In this document: positions 10,605-21,748 of the stretch, piece by piece
Layout of the letters: the number at the start of each line of letters is the position of its first letter
How positions within the stretch are numbered: position 1 is the stretch's first letter
Assembly (NCBI GenBank): GCA_917880885.1
Contig: OU862912.1
Coordinates: 52,625,117-52,689,116 of the forward strand
From: Limnephilus marmoratus
Lineage: Eukaryota > Arthropoda > Insecta > Trichoptera > Limnephilidae
Direction: 5' to 3'
DNA: 64,000 nucleotides
Position numbers and translations under genes: made by a program
Notes under the pieces: model-generated
The model's database searches: none
Seen by the model: the letters and a program-made list of their open reading frames with translations, nothing else
What the model was told of the DNA's origin: nothing

Positions 10605-10830
10605 TCAGAGTGTGCAGTTCACACACGGTAGAAGTGAAACTTTCATGAAACTAAAGTAGAAAAGAGTGGGGAGGCTTAAAGAGGAGACTGATTAGTCTAT
10701 CTCATTCTCTCGCAGGCTAAATCTTATAGATGTATGAGTTTGTCTCTTTTTAGTGTCGCTATTTTTCGTTTCGTCGAGTTTGAAATCACAATAGTGCTAA
10801 AGAAGTTTTCACAAAAAAATGCGAAATCAA
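10605..10830 (+). repeat. T-family repeat, starts at S-family A tail
   Basis: Starts TCAGAGTGTGCAGTTCACAC directly after an A-rich tail and contains TCTCATTCTCTCGCAGGC and TTTTTAGTGTCGCTATTTTT. A close copy lies at 17017-17262 and a reverse fragment at 61555-61640. Confidence 0.75.
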
Positions 10831-11262
10831 CATTATTGGGACGGAAATAACATCTTTCTGTATTGTGTATTGTTGAAGGCTTCAATACGTTTCTGTTGAA
10901 GGGGCTTGTTTTCCGTTGTTTGATTATTGTCTATTGTTCTTTTTAGGTTTATTTATTTACTGAAAGTATCTTGTGCTTTGTTCTCTTTTCTGGATCCACG
11001 CTTATATAATATAATTGAAATATCCATTTACTATAATATTTTAAGATAAAGCTATATTGTATTTTACAATGACTATTTTTTTTAATAATTATAATTTTTT
11101 TTAATTAAGTGGAAAATACAGTTACAGATGTCAAATGACAAGAGTACACAAAACAACAACTATAGAACTCACCTGCAGCCAAACTATTTCTCAGGATTTG
11201 ACTAATTAATCTAAACTATTTAATCGTCAATAATTTATATCTCTTTAAGGGGCCGACACACT
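10831..11262. other. AT-rich spacer, no recognised feature
   Basis: AT-rich, no gene recognised. Confidence 0.45.
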
Positions 11263-11394
11263 TAGCTATAAAAGCGCCGGCATTATTTGGCTTGGCCTAT
11301 TTCAGCATATTCAGCAATTCCCATTGGTACGGCGAGCGATATGCCGAAATACGCTAAGCCAAATAACGCTGGCGCTTTTATAGCCGATATATTT
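11263..11394. repeat. Hairpin, ~50-bp arms
   Basis: The left arm AGCTATAAAAGCGCCGGC…TTATTTGGCTTGGCCTATTTC (from 11264) is the near-exact reverse complement of the right arm ending GCGCTTTTATAGCC at about 11386. The left side carries an extra GGGGCCGACACACTTAG, like a MITE end that is missing on the right. Confidence 0.75.
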
Positions 11395-11899
11395 TTTATA
11401 TATTTTTATAGCTGAGACTGTACGACACTTTATAATAATAATAAATATATTTGTATGTTAGTATAACGCCATTTTAGAGCAAAATCGGACCATATACAAT
11501 TTATTATAACAACTAATCTGCATATACGAGTATATAAAAATCAAAATTGGTTAGCTTGGGGATATATGAGTACATGAGATTTATTGCCATGTTTGAAACT
11601 TTGAAAATACCTTCGTCAAACATCCGCGAAGGTTTCTGAATTATTACAACTACATGACAATACACCTGAAAAGTTTTTTAATCATTACAAAAACTCTTGC
11701 AAAACTGTCAAAATTTGAGAAAGACATTTTGCAAAACAACGATTGTAAAATCAAAATTCAATTTTCAAAACTCTTTAAATTAATGAATTTATTTGAAGTA
11801 CTCGCCTAATATTTTGAATAGAATCAAGAATTGTAGATATAATATAGGTACCAAATTTGATTAATCGTTTTCATAATAATATACAAAAATTAATAATAC
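11395..11899. other. AT-rich spacer, no recognised feature
   Basis: No gene recognised. It includes sequence similar in composition to Helitron interiors. Confidence 0.4.
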
Positions 11900-12176
11900 A
11901 TGCAAAATGAAAATTTGGGTAAAAAAATTGTAATAGGCGGCACGCAAGCTGCTTGTAAACTGAATGTACTGGGAATGAATGTATGGAACGCAGGAGGAAG
12001 GTTGGCGGGATGGGGGAGCGGGAGAGGGGAGAGGGAAGGCGGGGAAGTTGGAAGAGGAACGCGGGAGGGGAAGGGGACGCGGGAAGGGAACGGGGACGCA
12101 CGGGAATGGACATGCAGGGAGAAACAATTTATTCCTTTGAATATGGCATTGCAACGCATGCCGGGAACCAGCTAGT
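11900..12176 (+). mobile_element. Helitron-like Q family, 3' part
   Basis: The 3' end is ATGCCGGGAACCAGCTAG followed by T (CTAG at 12172-12175), matching the Helitron 3' rule. Upstream is a GC-skewed purine-rich block (about 11990-12110), also seen in reverse at 22.98-23.16 kb and 57.12-57.18 kb and in forward orientation at 27.79-27.95 kb. The 5' end is not clear. Confidence 0.6.
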
Positions 12177-12394
12177 GGTTTATAAATGGAAAGAGGAACA
12201 TTTTATTTCAAGAAGTTTCCTAGCCTGTGGAATATTGTTGTGTAGGTTTATGAAAACCGAGATGTACTCAAAAACCCGTTTTAATGGTTCGAAAAATATT
12301 TTCTTTTCAAACGTGATCGATTGCCGTGTTTTATAATTTCCTGCTTGAAAATCTTATAATTTTTGGAATTTTTTTTATTTTTTATTTATTAAAT

Positions 12395-12950
12395 ACTAGC
12401 AGACCCGGCCACACGCCATTACCCAACCTTTATAAAATGCACACCACCCGCTTGCCAGCTGCCCGCTGCCTGAATTGAATATTTGAATTTCTCGGCTTTT
12501 CTCTACTATAATAAGCACGTATTATAGATATAAACCTTCATCTTGAATCAACTATATTATTATTATTATTTTTTATTTATATAATAATATAGTTAGCGAT
12601 CGCCACTAATTATACAATGCTTGCAATGCAACACTGGATATTTGAAAAGGGAAAATCAAATACCTACTTACTCTAGGACATCTATTTTACAATTTCTTCC
12701 GTAGAACGAATTTCAAAAGTGATTATAGTACAGCCCGCCAGCTGTTTTAAATCGCAGAAAAATATGTTTTCTTTGAATTTCTCGGCTTTTTTCTAATATA
12801 ATTTACATGTATTATACATATAAACATTCCTCTTCAATCACTCTATCTATTGGTGAGAACCGTATGAAAATCCGTTGCGTAGTTTAAAAGATTAACGCGC
12901 ACATACATTTTGAGCGACTTTATTTTATACTATGTAATGATAATGATGAT
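12395..12950 (-). mobile_element. Helitron-like P family, with internal duplication
   Basis: The left edge ACTAGCAGACCCGGCC is the reverse complement of a Helitron 3' end (…GGGTCTGCTAG^T). The body repeats GAATTTCTCGGCTTTT twice (about 12484 and 12775). The right edge, TTATTTTATACTATGTAATG, carries a (GAT)n stretch at 12938-12958. Confidence 0.55.
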
Positions 12951-12989
12951 GATGATGAAATGATTTTATACTATGTAATGAAGAGAAAA

Positions 12990-14210
12990 TTAGACAAACT
13001 TTTATGAACGCGAGGTCTAACGTTCACAAACTACTAGTAATATGTTGAAATAAATCAATAAATGATAAGTTGGTCATTTTTATAACTATAATATTATTTA
13101 GTTTAGTGTGCGTATTTTTCGACAGGGAGATTAAAATAATATTGTTATCAACTTGTTGAAAAGTATCATATTATCCATCTGTATGTTTTGGCAAAGCTAA
13201 CAATAATATTTTTGAAAATCTCAGTTTTTGTTTATTAATGAAAATAAAACAAAACATATGTTATGCACTCGTGTAATATTATAAAACATTTTCATTTCAC
13301 TCCCACTACAGAACCCGGTATTTGAACAAATCGCAGCAGCTTTATCGCACCAAATTATTCAAAACGTTGTATTTATAAATACGTCCTGGACACAAAACAG
13401 CCAGCAAAACAATTGCAAAACCGAGTAGGATAGCTATAAATAGACGCGAATAAAACCAACACAATGATGAAATAAATACCACTTAAGGTAACTCCACAGA
13501 TGTCGCAAGTGTTCTGCAAAATTCGATTTAAATTAAGTGACTAAATTAAAAAATCGAGTTCTCCGCAGTGGTCCAGAAAGTAATTAACTTAAATGGCGGT
13601 GGTCTTAACAGCTGACAGGATTGGTCCTGTGCAGTTGACAAAGGACCCTCGAGAGATTCAGCACAGTGCCACAGTGCTGACAGTGGTCCATACTTGCAGG
13701 AGCTCAGGCGTTTCAGTCGTTTCAACAGGGCCGTTGCAAGGTGTAATTCCGCCTGTGTTCGTTTGGTTTAATTACATTTTCGCCAAAGTTTGTACATGTT
13801 TTTATGGGTACTATTTCGTAACTTTTACGTTTCACTCATAAGTTTACCACGATACCATAAATATAGAAATAGAGATTTTTTCAGTGCAGAAATTTTGGGG
13901 CTAACTACCATAGAATGTACGGTGTGTGTGAAGGGTGTTTTCCGTAATACGAGTATATTGGTGTATAACGGTTTATGGAGAATGTGAATTAATTTATAAT
14001 TATGCCGAGTCAGTAAACATCTTCAACGTACCACTTAATAAATTCAAGCAATTGTTGATGGGCAGTTTAGTTATATAATAAAAAAAATATAATTTTATTT
14101 GTAAAAAAATCTTTTAAAGTATTTTTATTTTATTTAAATTATATTTATTAACAGAAACAAACAGTACATTAGATAATTTGGTTAAAAAAATGTGTTTCGT
14201 TGTAGTGTCT
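12990..14210. other. AT-rich spacer, no recognised feature
   Basis: Two short open frames at 13593-13987 show no recognisable motifs, so I do not call them genes. The remainder is AT-rich. Confidence 0.45.
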
Positions 14211-14213
14211 TAT

Positions 14214-15297
14214 TTATGGTATGCGTATTAAGTAATTACCGGGTGATGTATGTAGTGGGAAGGTGTGTGTGTATGTGTGTGTGTTTGTGAGAGTATGTGT
14301 GTATGTATGTATGTATGTATGCACATTGAACAAATTATAATATTGACATGATGCTCTTTTTAAATTTGGGCACTGAATCATATGAAGAGCTCGATTGATT
14401 GGCGAATTAGACACTGCATTTGTCTTGTAATCAAGCGTGTGGAATAGTTCTGTTTGGCGTGTACGTCTTAATGGTATGTTAAAATTAACTAGGGAAAGAA
14501 GTTCAGTACAGTCAATGTTATTATTTAAAATTTTGTACATAAATGTCAAATCAGCTATTGCTCGCCTTTGTTCAAAGTTTGAAATGTGCATTCAAAGTTA
14601 TTGTTGAATTTGAAGGCAAGATATTTTATAAATTTATTTTGAATATGTTCCATGCTATCTTTCTGTTTCAAATTGGTGAAGCATATTCCAGTCTATTTCT
14701 GACTAATGCAAAATATAACAATATTATTGTACGTGGGTTATTGAACATTTTACTTATGCGAAGAACAAAACCAAGCATTTTATGTGACCTGTGAACGATT
14801 GAGTCGATGTGCTTATTAAATATACAAACACCAAGATCTTTACATTCCGTTTTCGAGATGACAGGTTCATTATTGAGTGAATAAGAGTACTTAATAACAT
14901 GTTTATTTCTGGTGAATGTCATAGTATGACATTTGGAAACATTAATATCTAAACTGTTAACGTTGCAATACTTGCAAAGTCTATCAAGGTCACTTTGTAA
15001 CACATCACAGTCAGAAAGAGAATGCACAACTTTGAATATTTTCTTGTCGTCAGCGTAAAGCACAAATTCGGAATTTTGAAAGCATGATCCAATGTCGTTT
15101 ATGTAAATGTTGAAGAAGAGCGGACCTAGGTGGGAACCTTGTGGGATACCGGATATTACCTCTATAGACTTAGAGTAGACACCGTTAATTAATATTACCT
15201 GATTGCGATTACTAATGTAGGACTTAATCCATCTAAATAGGTCGCCATGTATACCAAGTAAGACGAGTTTGATGAATGAAAAACAATGATGACACAA
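14214..15297 (-). pseudogene. Jockey/I-like LINE, reverse transcriptase 3' half
   Basis: A minus-strand reverse transcriptase fragment. From about 15270 it reads HGDLFRWIKSYISNRNQVI, VISGIPQGSHLGPLFFNIYI, the catalytic motif FVLYADDKKIF at about 15060, LQSDLDRLCKYCNVNSLDIN and KDLGVCIF (thumb). After a frame change near 14668 comes a C-terminal block with YKILNNNIDCTELL and RRTRQTELF, which matches the fragment at 7.7-8.0 kb. The 5' two-thirds (endonuclease, fingers) are missing, as in 5'-truncated LINE copies. The 3' end runs into a (TG)n/(TATG)n microsatellite at 14256-14325. GIPQGSHLGPL and YADD support a Jockey/I-group LINE. It is inactive. Confidence 0.88.
14256..14325. repeat. (TG)n/(TATG)n microsatellite
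   Basis: Simple repeat of TGTG and TATG units at the 3' end of the LINE fragment. Confidence 0.9.
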
Positions 15298-16273
15298 TAC
15301 GTATTTATTTATTTATTGAAATTGTAAATATTATTACAATTTTTAGAGTTCATATGTCCAGTGAATTTGCAATTATTGGAAGTTACCTGCTATATTTTTT
15401 ACGTCCACCCCCTAAAAACTCCATAGCATTGCTGCGTCCACCAATTTACGGCGTCCGATATACGGACGCAACAATGTTTTGACTTACGTAGGCATCGGAA
15501 ATATTTTTTTTTGTGTAAAAAAATGAATATATAAGTGGTAAGTAAATTTTTGCTCTTATTCTTATTTCTGTTGTACATACAAAAGGGCAAAACTTTACTA
15601 TCAGGAAACATTACTAAATTAGGAGAAGTCCGTGAAAAATTCGCCTGAAGGGCTAATAAATATCTGCTGGTATTTATTATTATGTAGAGAAAAAAGTTGA
15701 TTATAAGTCACAGTTATAACTCAAGACTATATGACCGATGAATTTGCTATATATGCCCGCTGTTTGTTCTTTCTAGGTACAATAATGTATATAACTACAT
15801 TACCCACGCACAGGCTGCGCCTTAGTGGGTTCCCATTACTCTTATGATTAAATTGTACCTTTCAAAAGTAAAAATTGGGAAAAATAAGGGGAAAAAAAGC
15901 TAAAATAACATTTTCGATAAGCCTTCAGATTCAATTTTGTGTCCATACCGTAGTTACTAATTTATCTAAAATCAATAAATCAGACAGACCGCCGAATGTG
16001 GCGCAGAAGCAAATTGAAAGAGCCACCCCTCGATTCTAGCGCCTGTGTACACCGCATGCCTCACGTAAAAGGCTGCGGCGATCCTTTGTTCTGCTCCAGC
16101 ATCGCTTCCTCTGAAGCCTCATTATAGATTCCTAGAGGCATTTCCATTTAAACTATCTGTCCTGGCGCTCTCCATATTCTACAGAGAAATCACATTCAAA
16201 TTGAGCAACGGTTTATTCATTCGCGTCCTCTCCGGGGAATTCAATCGCCGCCGTCTCTGTTTGAAATAATAGC
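15298..16273. other. Spacer, no recognised feature
   Basis: Mixed AT-rich sequence. A short stretch near 15806-15835 (CCCACGCACAGGCTGCGCCT) is GC-rich, but I cannot assign it. Confidence 0.4.
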
Positions 16274-16566
16274 GATTAGACCAGCGGTCGGCAATTAGTT
16301 TTTGTAGCGAGCCGTATGAATATGTGAATTTTTTTGAAGAGCCACGCGACCTTGACGTCACTCGTGCGAGTGCGAGCCTGCTCAATCAGTGCGCTTGTGA
16401 ATGCCCGTCATCATCGTGTCGTGCCTAGCAGCTAACAGCATCGTGCTGGGCAAAGGATCCAAACCTAATCTGAAGTGTATTTCCTTCAACGCTCCCCCCT
16501 TCCCCCTGTGTATAAAAAAAGGCAGAAAAAAGGAAAAAAAAGTGAAAATTACATATTTCAAAATGT

Positions 16567-17013
16567 AATTTGGGAGGCGAGTTTGGGTACCGCCGCCCCG
16601 GGAACCTTTTATTGGATAACCAACTCCTCTGCCGTAGGTAACCCCAAGTGGTTCGCTACGCTTGGTGACTTAGCAGGTGTGCCCGGGTTCATGGGATGAA
16701 GTTTGCCTGCCCACCAAATCAGCGTGGTAGGCCGAGACTAGTGAAGGAAGACCTTTGACCTCTCCAGCACGAATCTCTCGGAACATCGCCTTGCACTGCA
16801 GTGGGAGGGACAGATTCGTCCTGGACATACTCCTGGACATACTGACCCCCAGATTCCTAACTTTCCTCACACCTTTTACCTCCCCAGAACCTCCTCTCCG
16901 TCCTATCCTAAAAAAAGACCCCTAAACAGCATCCCCAAAAATGTCAAGATGTCGTAGGCCCTGAGGGGAATTATTTCCCTCAGTGCCTCCTGTGCGGAGC
17001 TAATGTAAAAAAA
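16567..17013 (+). repeat. GGTACC-type dispersed repeat, reference copy
   Basis: The best full-length copy, about 450 bp. It starts TTTGGGAGGCGAGTTTGGGTACCGCCGCCCCGGG and continues with TTATTGGATAACCAAC and TGGTTCGCTACG. A middle section ends CCTCAGTGCCTCCTGTGCGG, followed by an A tail (GTAAAAAAA). Related copies are at 1-46, 3474-3871(-), 21749-22050, 25668-26090, 41330-41460(-), 51120-51515 and 51520-51857(-). The A tail with no terminal inverted repeats suggests a SINE or a LINE 3' end; no internal promoter boxes are convincing. Confidence 0.8.
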
Positions 17014-17016
17014 TCA

Positions 17017-17262
17017 GGGTGTGCAATTCACACGAGGTAGAAGTGAAATCTTCAGAAAACTAAAGTAAACAAGAGTGGGGAGGCTACAAAGCACCACACA
17101 AAGAGGAGACCGATAGGCTACGACGTACCACATAAAGAAGAGACCGATTATACTATCTCATTCTCTCGCAGGCTAAATAGATGTATGTGTTTGTCTCTTT
17201 TTAGTGTCGCTATTTTTCGTTTCATCGAGTTTCAAATATCAACGGTGCTAAAAAAGTTTACA
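17017..17262 (+). repeat. T-family repeat
   Basis: Copy of 10605-10830. It follows directly on the A tail of the preceding repeat and begins TCAGGGTGTGCAATTCACAC. A second partial start (GAGTGCAGTTTACACGCGG) follows at 17276-17300. Confidence 0.75.
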
Positions 17263-17504
17263 CTAAAAAAAAATTCGAGTGCAGTTTACACGCGGTAGAA
17301 CGAAACTTTACCAAAACAATCTCAACCAATTCTTGAAAAGTGAGGTCATGATCAAAGCGACGAATGAGCGCAGACCTAGCGTAATTTCCGTTTTACGTCT
17401 CAACCAATAGGAGCCTTCAAAAGTGACATCATAATCAAAGCGGCCAGTGAGCGTGTAATTGTCATTTCCCAGCAGGGCCATAGAAGTTTAACTTAAAAAA
17501 TATA

Positions 17505-17680
17505 TATATCGACAACCGGGTTGGTAGCGTGGTAGTTATTGGTTCCCACTCGGGCGTTGCTGGTTCGATCCTCTACTAGTTAGTCCTTCATCATTGCAGA
17601 AGCCACATTTCCACTTACAATGAGAGAAGAACAAAAAGGTACATTCACATTCACAAGAACTAGATAAAAAAATATATTAT
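17505..17680 (+). repeat. tRNA-derived SINE (U family)
   Basis: Contains an A-box-like stretch (TTGGTAGCGTGGTAG) and a B box GGTTCGATCC at about 17561, 40-50 nt apart as in a Pol III type 2 promoter. It shares TAGTCCT and a similar 3' body (CATTTCCACTTACAATG) with the copy at 23420-23600. It lacks a plausible cloverleaf, so it is not called a tRNA gene. Confidence 0.6.
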
Positions 17681-17929
17681 TGAAAAATAATGACCGTTTG
17701 TGCGCGGGCCAGAAGGGAGCACTTCGCGGGCCACATGTGACCGCCAGTTGCCGATCGCTGCATTAGATGCTTCTCCCCTTTACGTGACAACACCAGACCA
17801 GTCTAGGAAATGTTCACAATTTTAACATTGCGGTTTACTTACAAGAGAGGAAGAAAAGGTTTATTTATTTTGTGGTGCTATTCACTTATCTTTACATAGT
17901 AATTTTACAACATGATGAAATCGCTCACG

Positions 17930-18165
17930 CTGTCCGTGCGCTTAGATCTTTTAAACTAAGTAACGGATTTTCATGCGGTTTTCACCAATAGATAGAGTAA
18001 TTCATGAGTAAGTATTTTAGGTATATAATTTGTCAAGGTTTTGTGTAAATTGGTTGAAATACATAATATATCTGGCCAAGCGGCAGCGGGCAGCGGGCAG
18101 ATGGCGTTGGTCATAAAGGTTTCGTTAGCCACAGCAACGTATGTCCGGGTCGCGTATTTCCAATC
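17930..18165 (+). mobile_element. Helitron-like P family fragment
   Basis: Plus-strand copy of the P family, with TTAGATCTTTTAAACTAAG, GGATTTTCATGCGGTTTTCA and a 3' part ending ACGTATGTCCGGGTCGC. The terminal CTAG is lost. Confidence 0.5.
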
Positions 18166-18202
18166 CCTAACGTGGTTGAGTCACTCAAGCGACTGAGCCG
18201 CG

Positions 18203-18907
18203 TTAGGGTACGATCAGGTACAAAGCGGGTTTCGGTTTTCAGATTAACGGCTTTCAGTGCCCTGTTCCACCGGCCGCGGCGGCAGTTGACGCCGAGATGT
18301 GGACAAACAGAACGCGGATAAAACTTGCGCTACCTCCGCGGTAGCCTGACAGCAGCTGTCAGTTTTTACGAAATGTCGAGTTCGTAGACGACGATTATTT
18401 ACTCTTGGAGAATCCTTTCTTAAAATTTAAGAATAAAACAATGGTATTTGGTAATTGGTATCTTTAAATATGAAAAAAAAACCTCAGGAGAACATGATAA
18501 TATGTTAAGTACGTGCCTGAAAGAAATTCACTGGTGACATTTGAGGTTATTTCAAAATTTTATCTTTTTGATTTCATTCCATCACTTGTCAACAACATTT
18601 CTGGTAGTATGGAATGTATTTATTTTATCCCAGATTGGCGATTGATTGAAAATAGCGGCAATTAACAGGTCGCTCATTTTGATATCAGATTCTGACCGGC
18701 GTCACCGGCGAGCAGGAATTAAGAATTCATTCCGGTAAAGCTTATCGGCGCCGCCTAGCGCGGACATAAATCTGAACCTGCCTTCACTTTGTTCGGCCTG
18801 ATACGTTGACATACAAACATTCTTGTCAGCACGCCTACGCCAGTCGGCCGCCCATGCGCCGACTAATCAGAAAACCGAAACCCGCTTTGTACCTGATGGT
18901 ACCCTTA
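18203..18907. mobile_element. 0.7-kb MITE with TTA target duplication
   Basis: The terminal inverted repeats are GGGTACGATCAGGTACAAAG (from 18206) and its reverse complement ending at 18904, with one mismatch; identity continues through GCGGGTTTCGGTTTTC. TTA flanks both ends (18203-18205 and 18905-18907), as for PIF/Harbinger elements. The 699-bp body is GC-rich and non-coding. Confidence 0.85.
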
Positions 18908-19195
18908 GGGATTGGAAGGCGTAAATCGCCTTACAAACACTACCGCATTTCAGTCGCGCTAGTGACGGAACCGCGTTAGGGATTGTTATGCATAAATCAC
19001 CTTACAAAAGCTATACCGATTCAGTCACCTACGCGCTTCGTTGCTCTATCAGTTTCTGTGAGGGCGATGACCGTAATTATAGAGAGGTTAGCAGAGAGGA
19101 TGGACAGCGTTTTATTAGTTAGAATTTTTTTTACATTGAAAATTTATTTTAAGTTAAAAAAAACGCGGGTTTTTTTTAACTGAGGGTGACGACCG
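18908..19195. other. Duplicated short motifs, no gene
   Basis: TTAGGGATTG…GTAAATCGCCTTACAAA occurs at 18905-18943, and a related string occurs at 18976-19010. I see no coding sequence. Confidence 0.4.
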
Positions 19196-19202
19196 TAATT
19201 AT

Positions 19203-19251
19203 AGATTTTTTACTTATTTTTTTTTTGTAAAAAAAAAAATAAGTAAAAAAT
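19203..19251. repeat. T/A-rich perfect hairpin
   Basis: The left arm ATTTTTTACTTATTTTTTTT is mirrored by AAAAATAAGTAAAAAAT at 19234-19251. Confidence 0.8.
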
Positions 19252-20285
19252 TAACGCGGTCCATCCTCTCTTATATAAATTTATTCTCTTATATAGGTTT
19301 ATATAAATTGTTTTATTTGATACAATAACTATATATATTTTTAAATATTATTTGATAATGTCGACGTCACTGGGGGCTTTACCCATGCTGACGTTTTGTT
19401 TTTCTTATGATTGCCATTTGATACGTGGATACGCGCCATAAATATATTTAAATCCATTTAGGCATTAATTTCTTTCAATTAATAATTTATGCTATGAGAC
19501 CATGAGGGCGCCATCTATGGTTTTTGTATTATATTGAATTTACCTATGTGACATTGAAATTCAGTATATTCATGCATTTTCTTACCTCTGTGAAGCAGGC
19601 AATTACTTCCGACGGGAGTGTTAGTGAAAGCCAACAGTATGTCACTCCTAGTCAGTCATTATCAAATAATTCACCCAATAATTGAATTATTGTTGTACCT
19701 AAGATTTGGCACGTATTATTAATAGGCAGATTTATATTCTTTGTAGAAACTTCCTTGCTGTGCAAAACATCTGTTGAGATTATGCAATATCGCCTTGGCA
19801 GAAATCGATATTTTTAATGAAAAGAAGTGTCTTTTTGTGTTGGACATCGTGCAAGAGCTGCATTCTCTGAGTGAGTATTGTTTTGTTTTCACTTAGGATT
19901 TTGGAATTGCTGGGTAAACTGTTTTGTGTCACATAGGGAAGAGTTCAATTCTCCTTAATTTACATAGGGTAGTCATTCCCTCGTGTCAGGGGCTATTTAC
20001 ACGCCCCTACAATACGATTAATTTCTGTGGTTTTAGATTATTTTTGGCTTTTATAAAAGACGTTTTCATATTTATTATTTACCAGTATCTGAAAAGAAAT
20101 ATTGTTACTACCACTTACCACTTTCTATATATATAGTTACATTACTAATCACTATCTAAATATAAATATTTACTTAGCTCTAAACACATTCAAACGATAT
20201 TCCATGATTTAGGAGCGTGTGGTTTAATTAAAAACGCATGTGATTTTTTCAAAATTAAATGAAAATGAAAATAAAGTCTTAGGCT
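19252..20285. other. AT-rich spacer, no recognised feature
   Basis: No gene or repeat family is recognised in this stretch. Confidence 0.45.
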
Positions 20286-20289
20286 CAAG

Positions 20290-20545
20290 GCGATTTGCGG
20301 CACGTTCCGGAGTGGAAGATACTCTCAGTATAGCCACAATTATTAAGACAACAATTCAGAATTGAAACGTTGCCTGAAATAGCTTTAGCCGTGTTTGGTG
20401 ATCAGATTTAAATAACGAGGTACTTCCCGACCTTTTCTCATCTTCTTCCCTTCCTTACTACCTTCAGCCATATCGCATACCCCGATTAGGCTCACTGGCT
20501 ACAGACGGGAGCAGTTGGGACTCTTGTACGGTATTCACATAAAAA
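20290..20545 (+). repeat. S-family SINE-like repeat
   Basis: The fullest copy, from CGGCACGTTCCGGAGTGG through TTGAAACGTTGCCTGAAAT to GTTGGGACTCTTGTACGG and an A-rich tail. The reverse copy at 45753-46040 spans the same limits. Confidence 0.75.
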
Positions 20546-20565
20546 AAATAAAAAGCCAATGTTGG

Positions 20566-20988
20566 TTAAGCCTCGATTACGTTGAGCGAGTTTACAAGCT
20601 ACTATCTGGGAAAATCACTATCTGTTGGTAAACTCGCTCAGTATAATCGTATTACTAGCTAACTAGCAGATTGTGGACGATCTACGAAAAAATTTGAAAG
20701 GTCGTCAACTTTACTCGCAACTCGCTCAAGATGGCGGCCCACAAACAGCTGATTCCGGAACCGTCATAATTAGTTCTCGTGGAAGTCGTAAATCTCGCTA
20801 CTGTCTAGCGTGTGGCGCTAGCTGCCACCTCAAGTATTTTACAAAATGTCAACAGGAATTGGTTCGCGCAGGAGTCGTTATTTTAACTGTAGACAGTTTT
20901 GGGTGTCGTCTTGACAATCTCACTCGCTGATTCACTCGCTTTTAAACTTACCGGCTAGTAGCTTCGATCGATTCGAATCGAGGCTTGA
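20566..20988. mobile_element. 0.42-kb MITE, AGCCTCGAT family, copy 1
   Basis: Same family as 60587-61011. The ends are AGCCTCGATTAC (from 20569) and ATCGAGGCT (ending 20985). The flanks are TTA on the left and TGA on the right (one mutated base). The interior shares GGTCGTCAACTTTACTCGC and AACTAGCAGATTGT with copy 2. The open frame at 20673-20930 is not conserved in copy 2 and is not a gene. Confidence 0.85.
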
Positions 20989-21748
20989 GGTAGGAGAGTT
21001 TGTAATATAATCTGCACTGGGTCAACATTTTGAAAAAAACCAATCAAAAAATAAAATTAGAATACCTACTTAACTAACCTGTAGGTACTATATACGATAT
21101 GGCATACATAATTAGAAATTGTCGCGATGGAGAGTGATTTTCTGGAAGTGGTATCTACTTTGAAAACCATCTGGCAATTCATATCTAATGATTAGTTACT
21201 GTTAGAATTTAATCAAATTTTAGTAAATTTGGTAAGTTTTAAACTACAAATATTGCCATAAAATGATAAATCAAATAGATTAAGTAATTTAAAACACTTG
21301 TTTTCTTTTTAAATATGATCCACTCTGGATTGAAGTACAATATAATTAAATACGACAATTAAAAAAAATATAACAAAATAATGTGCTTTAGCCCTGCTCA
21401 GAATGTTCAATTAAAAGCTTTAACAAACTTTCGTTCCGGAGTTTCATTTCAGTTGAGAGAATTTTATTTTCAAACTGAATTAGTTTTCAGTTTAAAATGT
21501 TTAAGTCCATATACTATGGGATGATAGCCCTGTGAATAGAAAGCTCGACTAGCAGGTATACGGACCGAGGTCGATGCTCGCAGCAGGCACCAAATTTTAC
21601 ACGTTGCTTTTTTCAAACTAAATAGGAAAACATGATTTTTTTTTCTGTGCACGTATTATTTATATTATTTTATTTAGATAGTTGTCATTTTGTCAATTTG
21701 GGACTGCACCAAATCATCCAAAAATGGCAAAATCTTCAACATAAGCAT
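20989..21748. other. AT-rich spacer, no recognised feature
   Basis: AT-rich, no gene recognised. Confidence 0.45.

Larger units (their letters stand above)
16274..17768. mobile_element. hAT-type element carrying nested repeats
   Basis: The ends are CAGCGGTCGGCAATTAG (from 16282) and, in reverse complement, CAGCGATCGGCAACTGG (ending 17760). The flanks GATTAGAC and CATTAGAT share ATTAGA, consistent with a decayed 8-bp hAT target duplication. Inside lie a GGTACC-type repeat (16567-17013), a T-family repeat (17017-17262) and a tRNA-derived SINE (17505-17680). No transposase is visible. Confidence 0.75.

Noticed and set aside
11861..12336. Several overlapping open frames rich in Pro/Ser or Gly/Arg/Glu
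   Set aside because: They lie on both strands of the purine-rich Helitron block and arise from its base composition; the same artefact occurs at 22.93-23.30, 27.72-28.01 and 53.02-53.32 kb.
13593..13987. Small plus-strand frames in an otherwise empty stretch
   Set aside because: No recognisable domain, no repeat conservation and no splice evidence.
20673..20930. 85-residue open frame on the plus strand
   Set aside because: Inside a non-autonomous MITE and not preserved in the second MITE copy at 60.6 kb.
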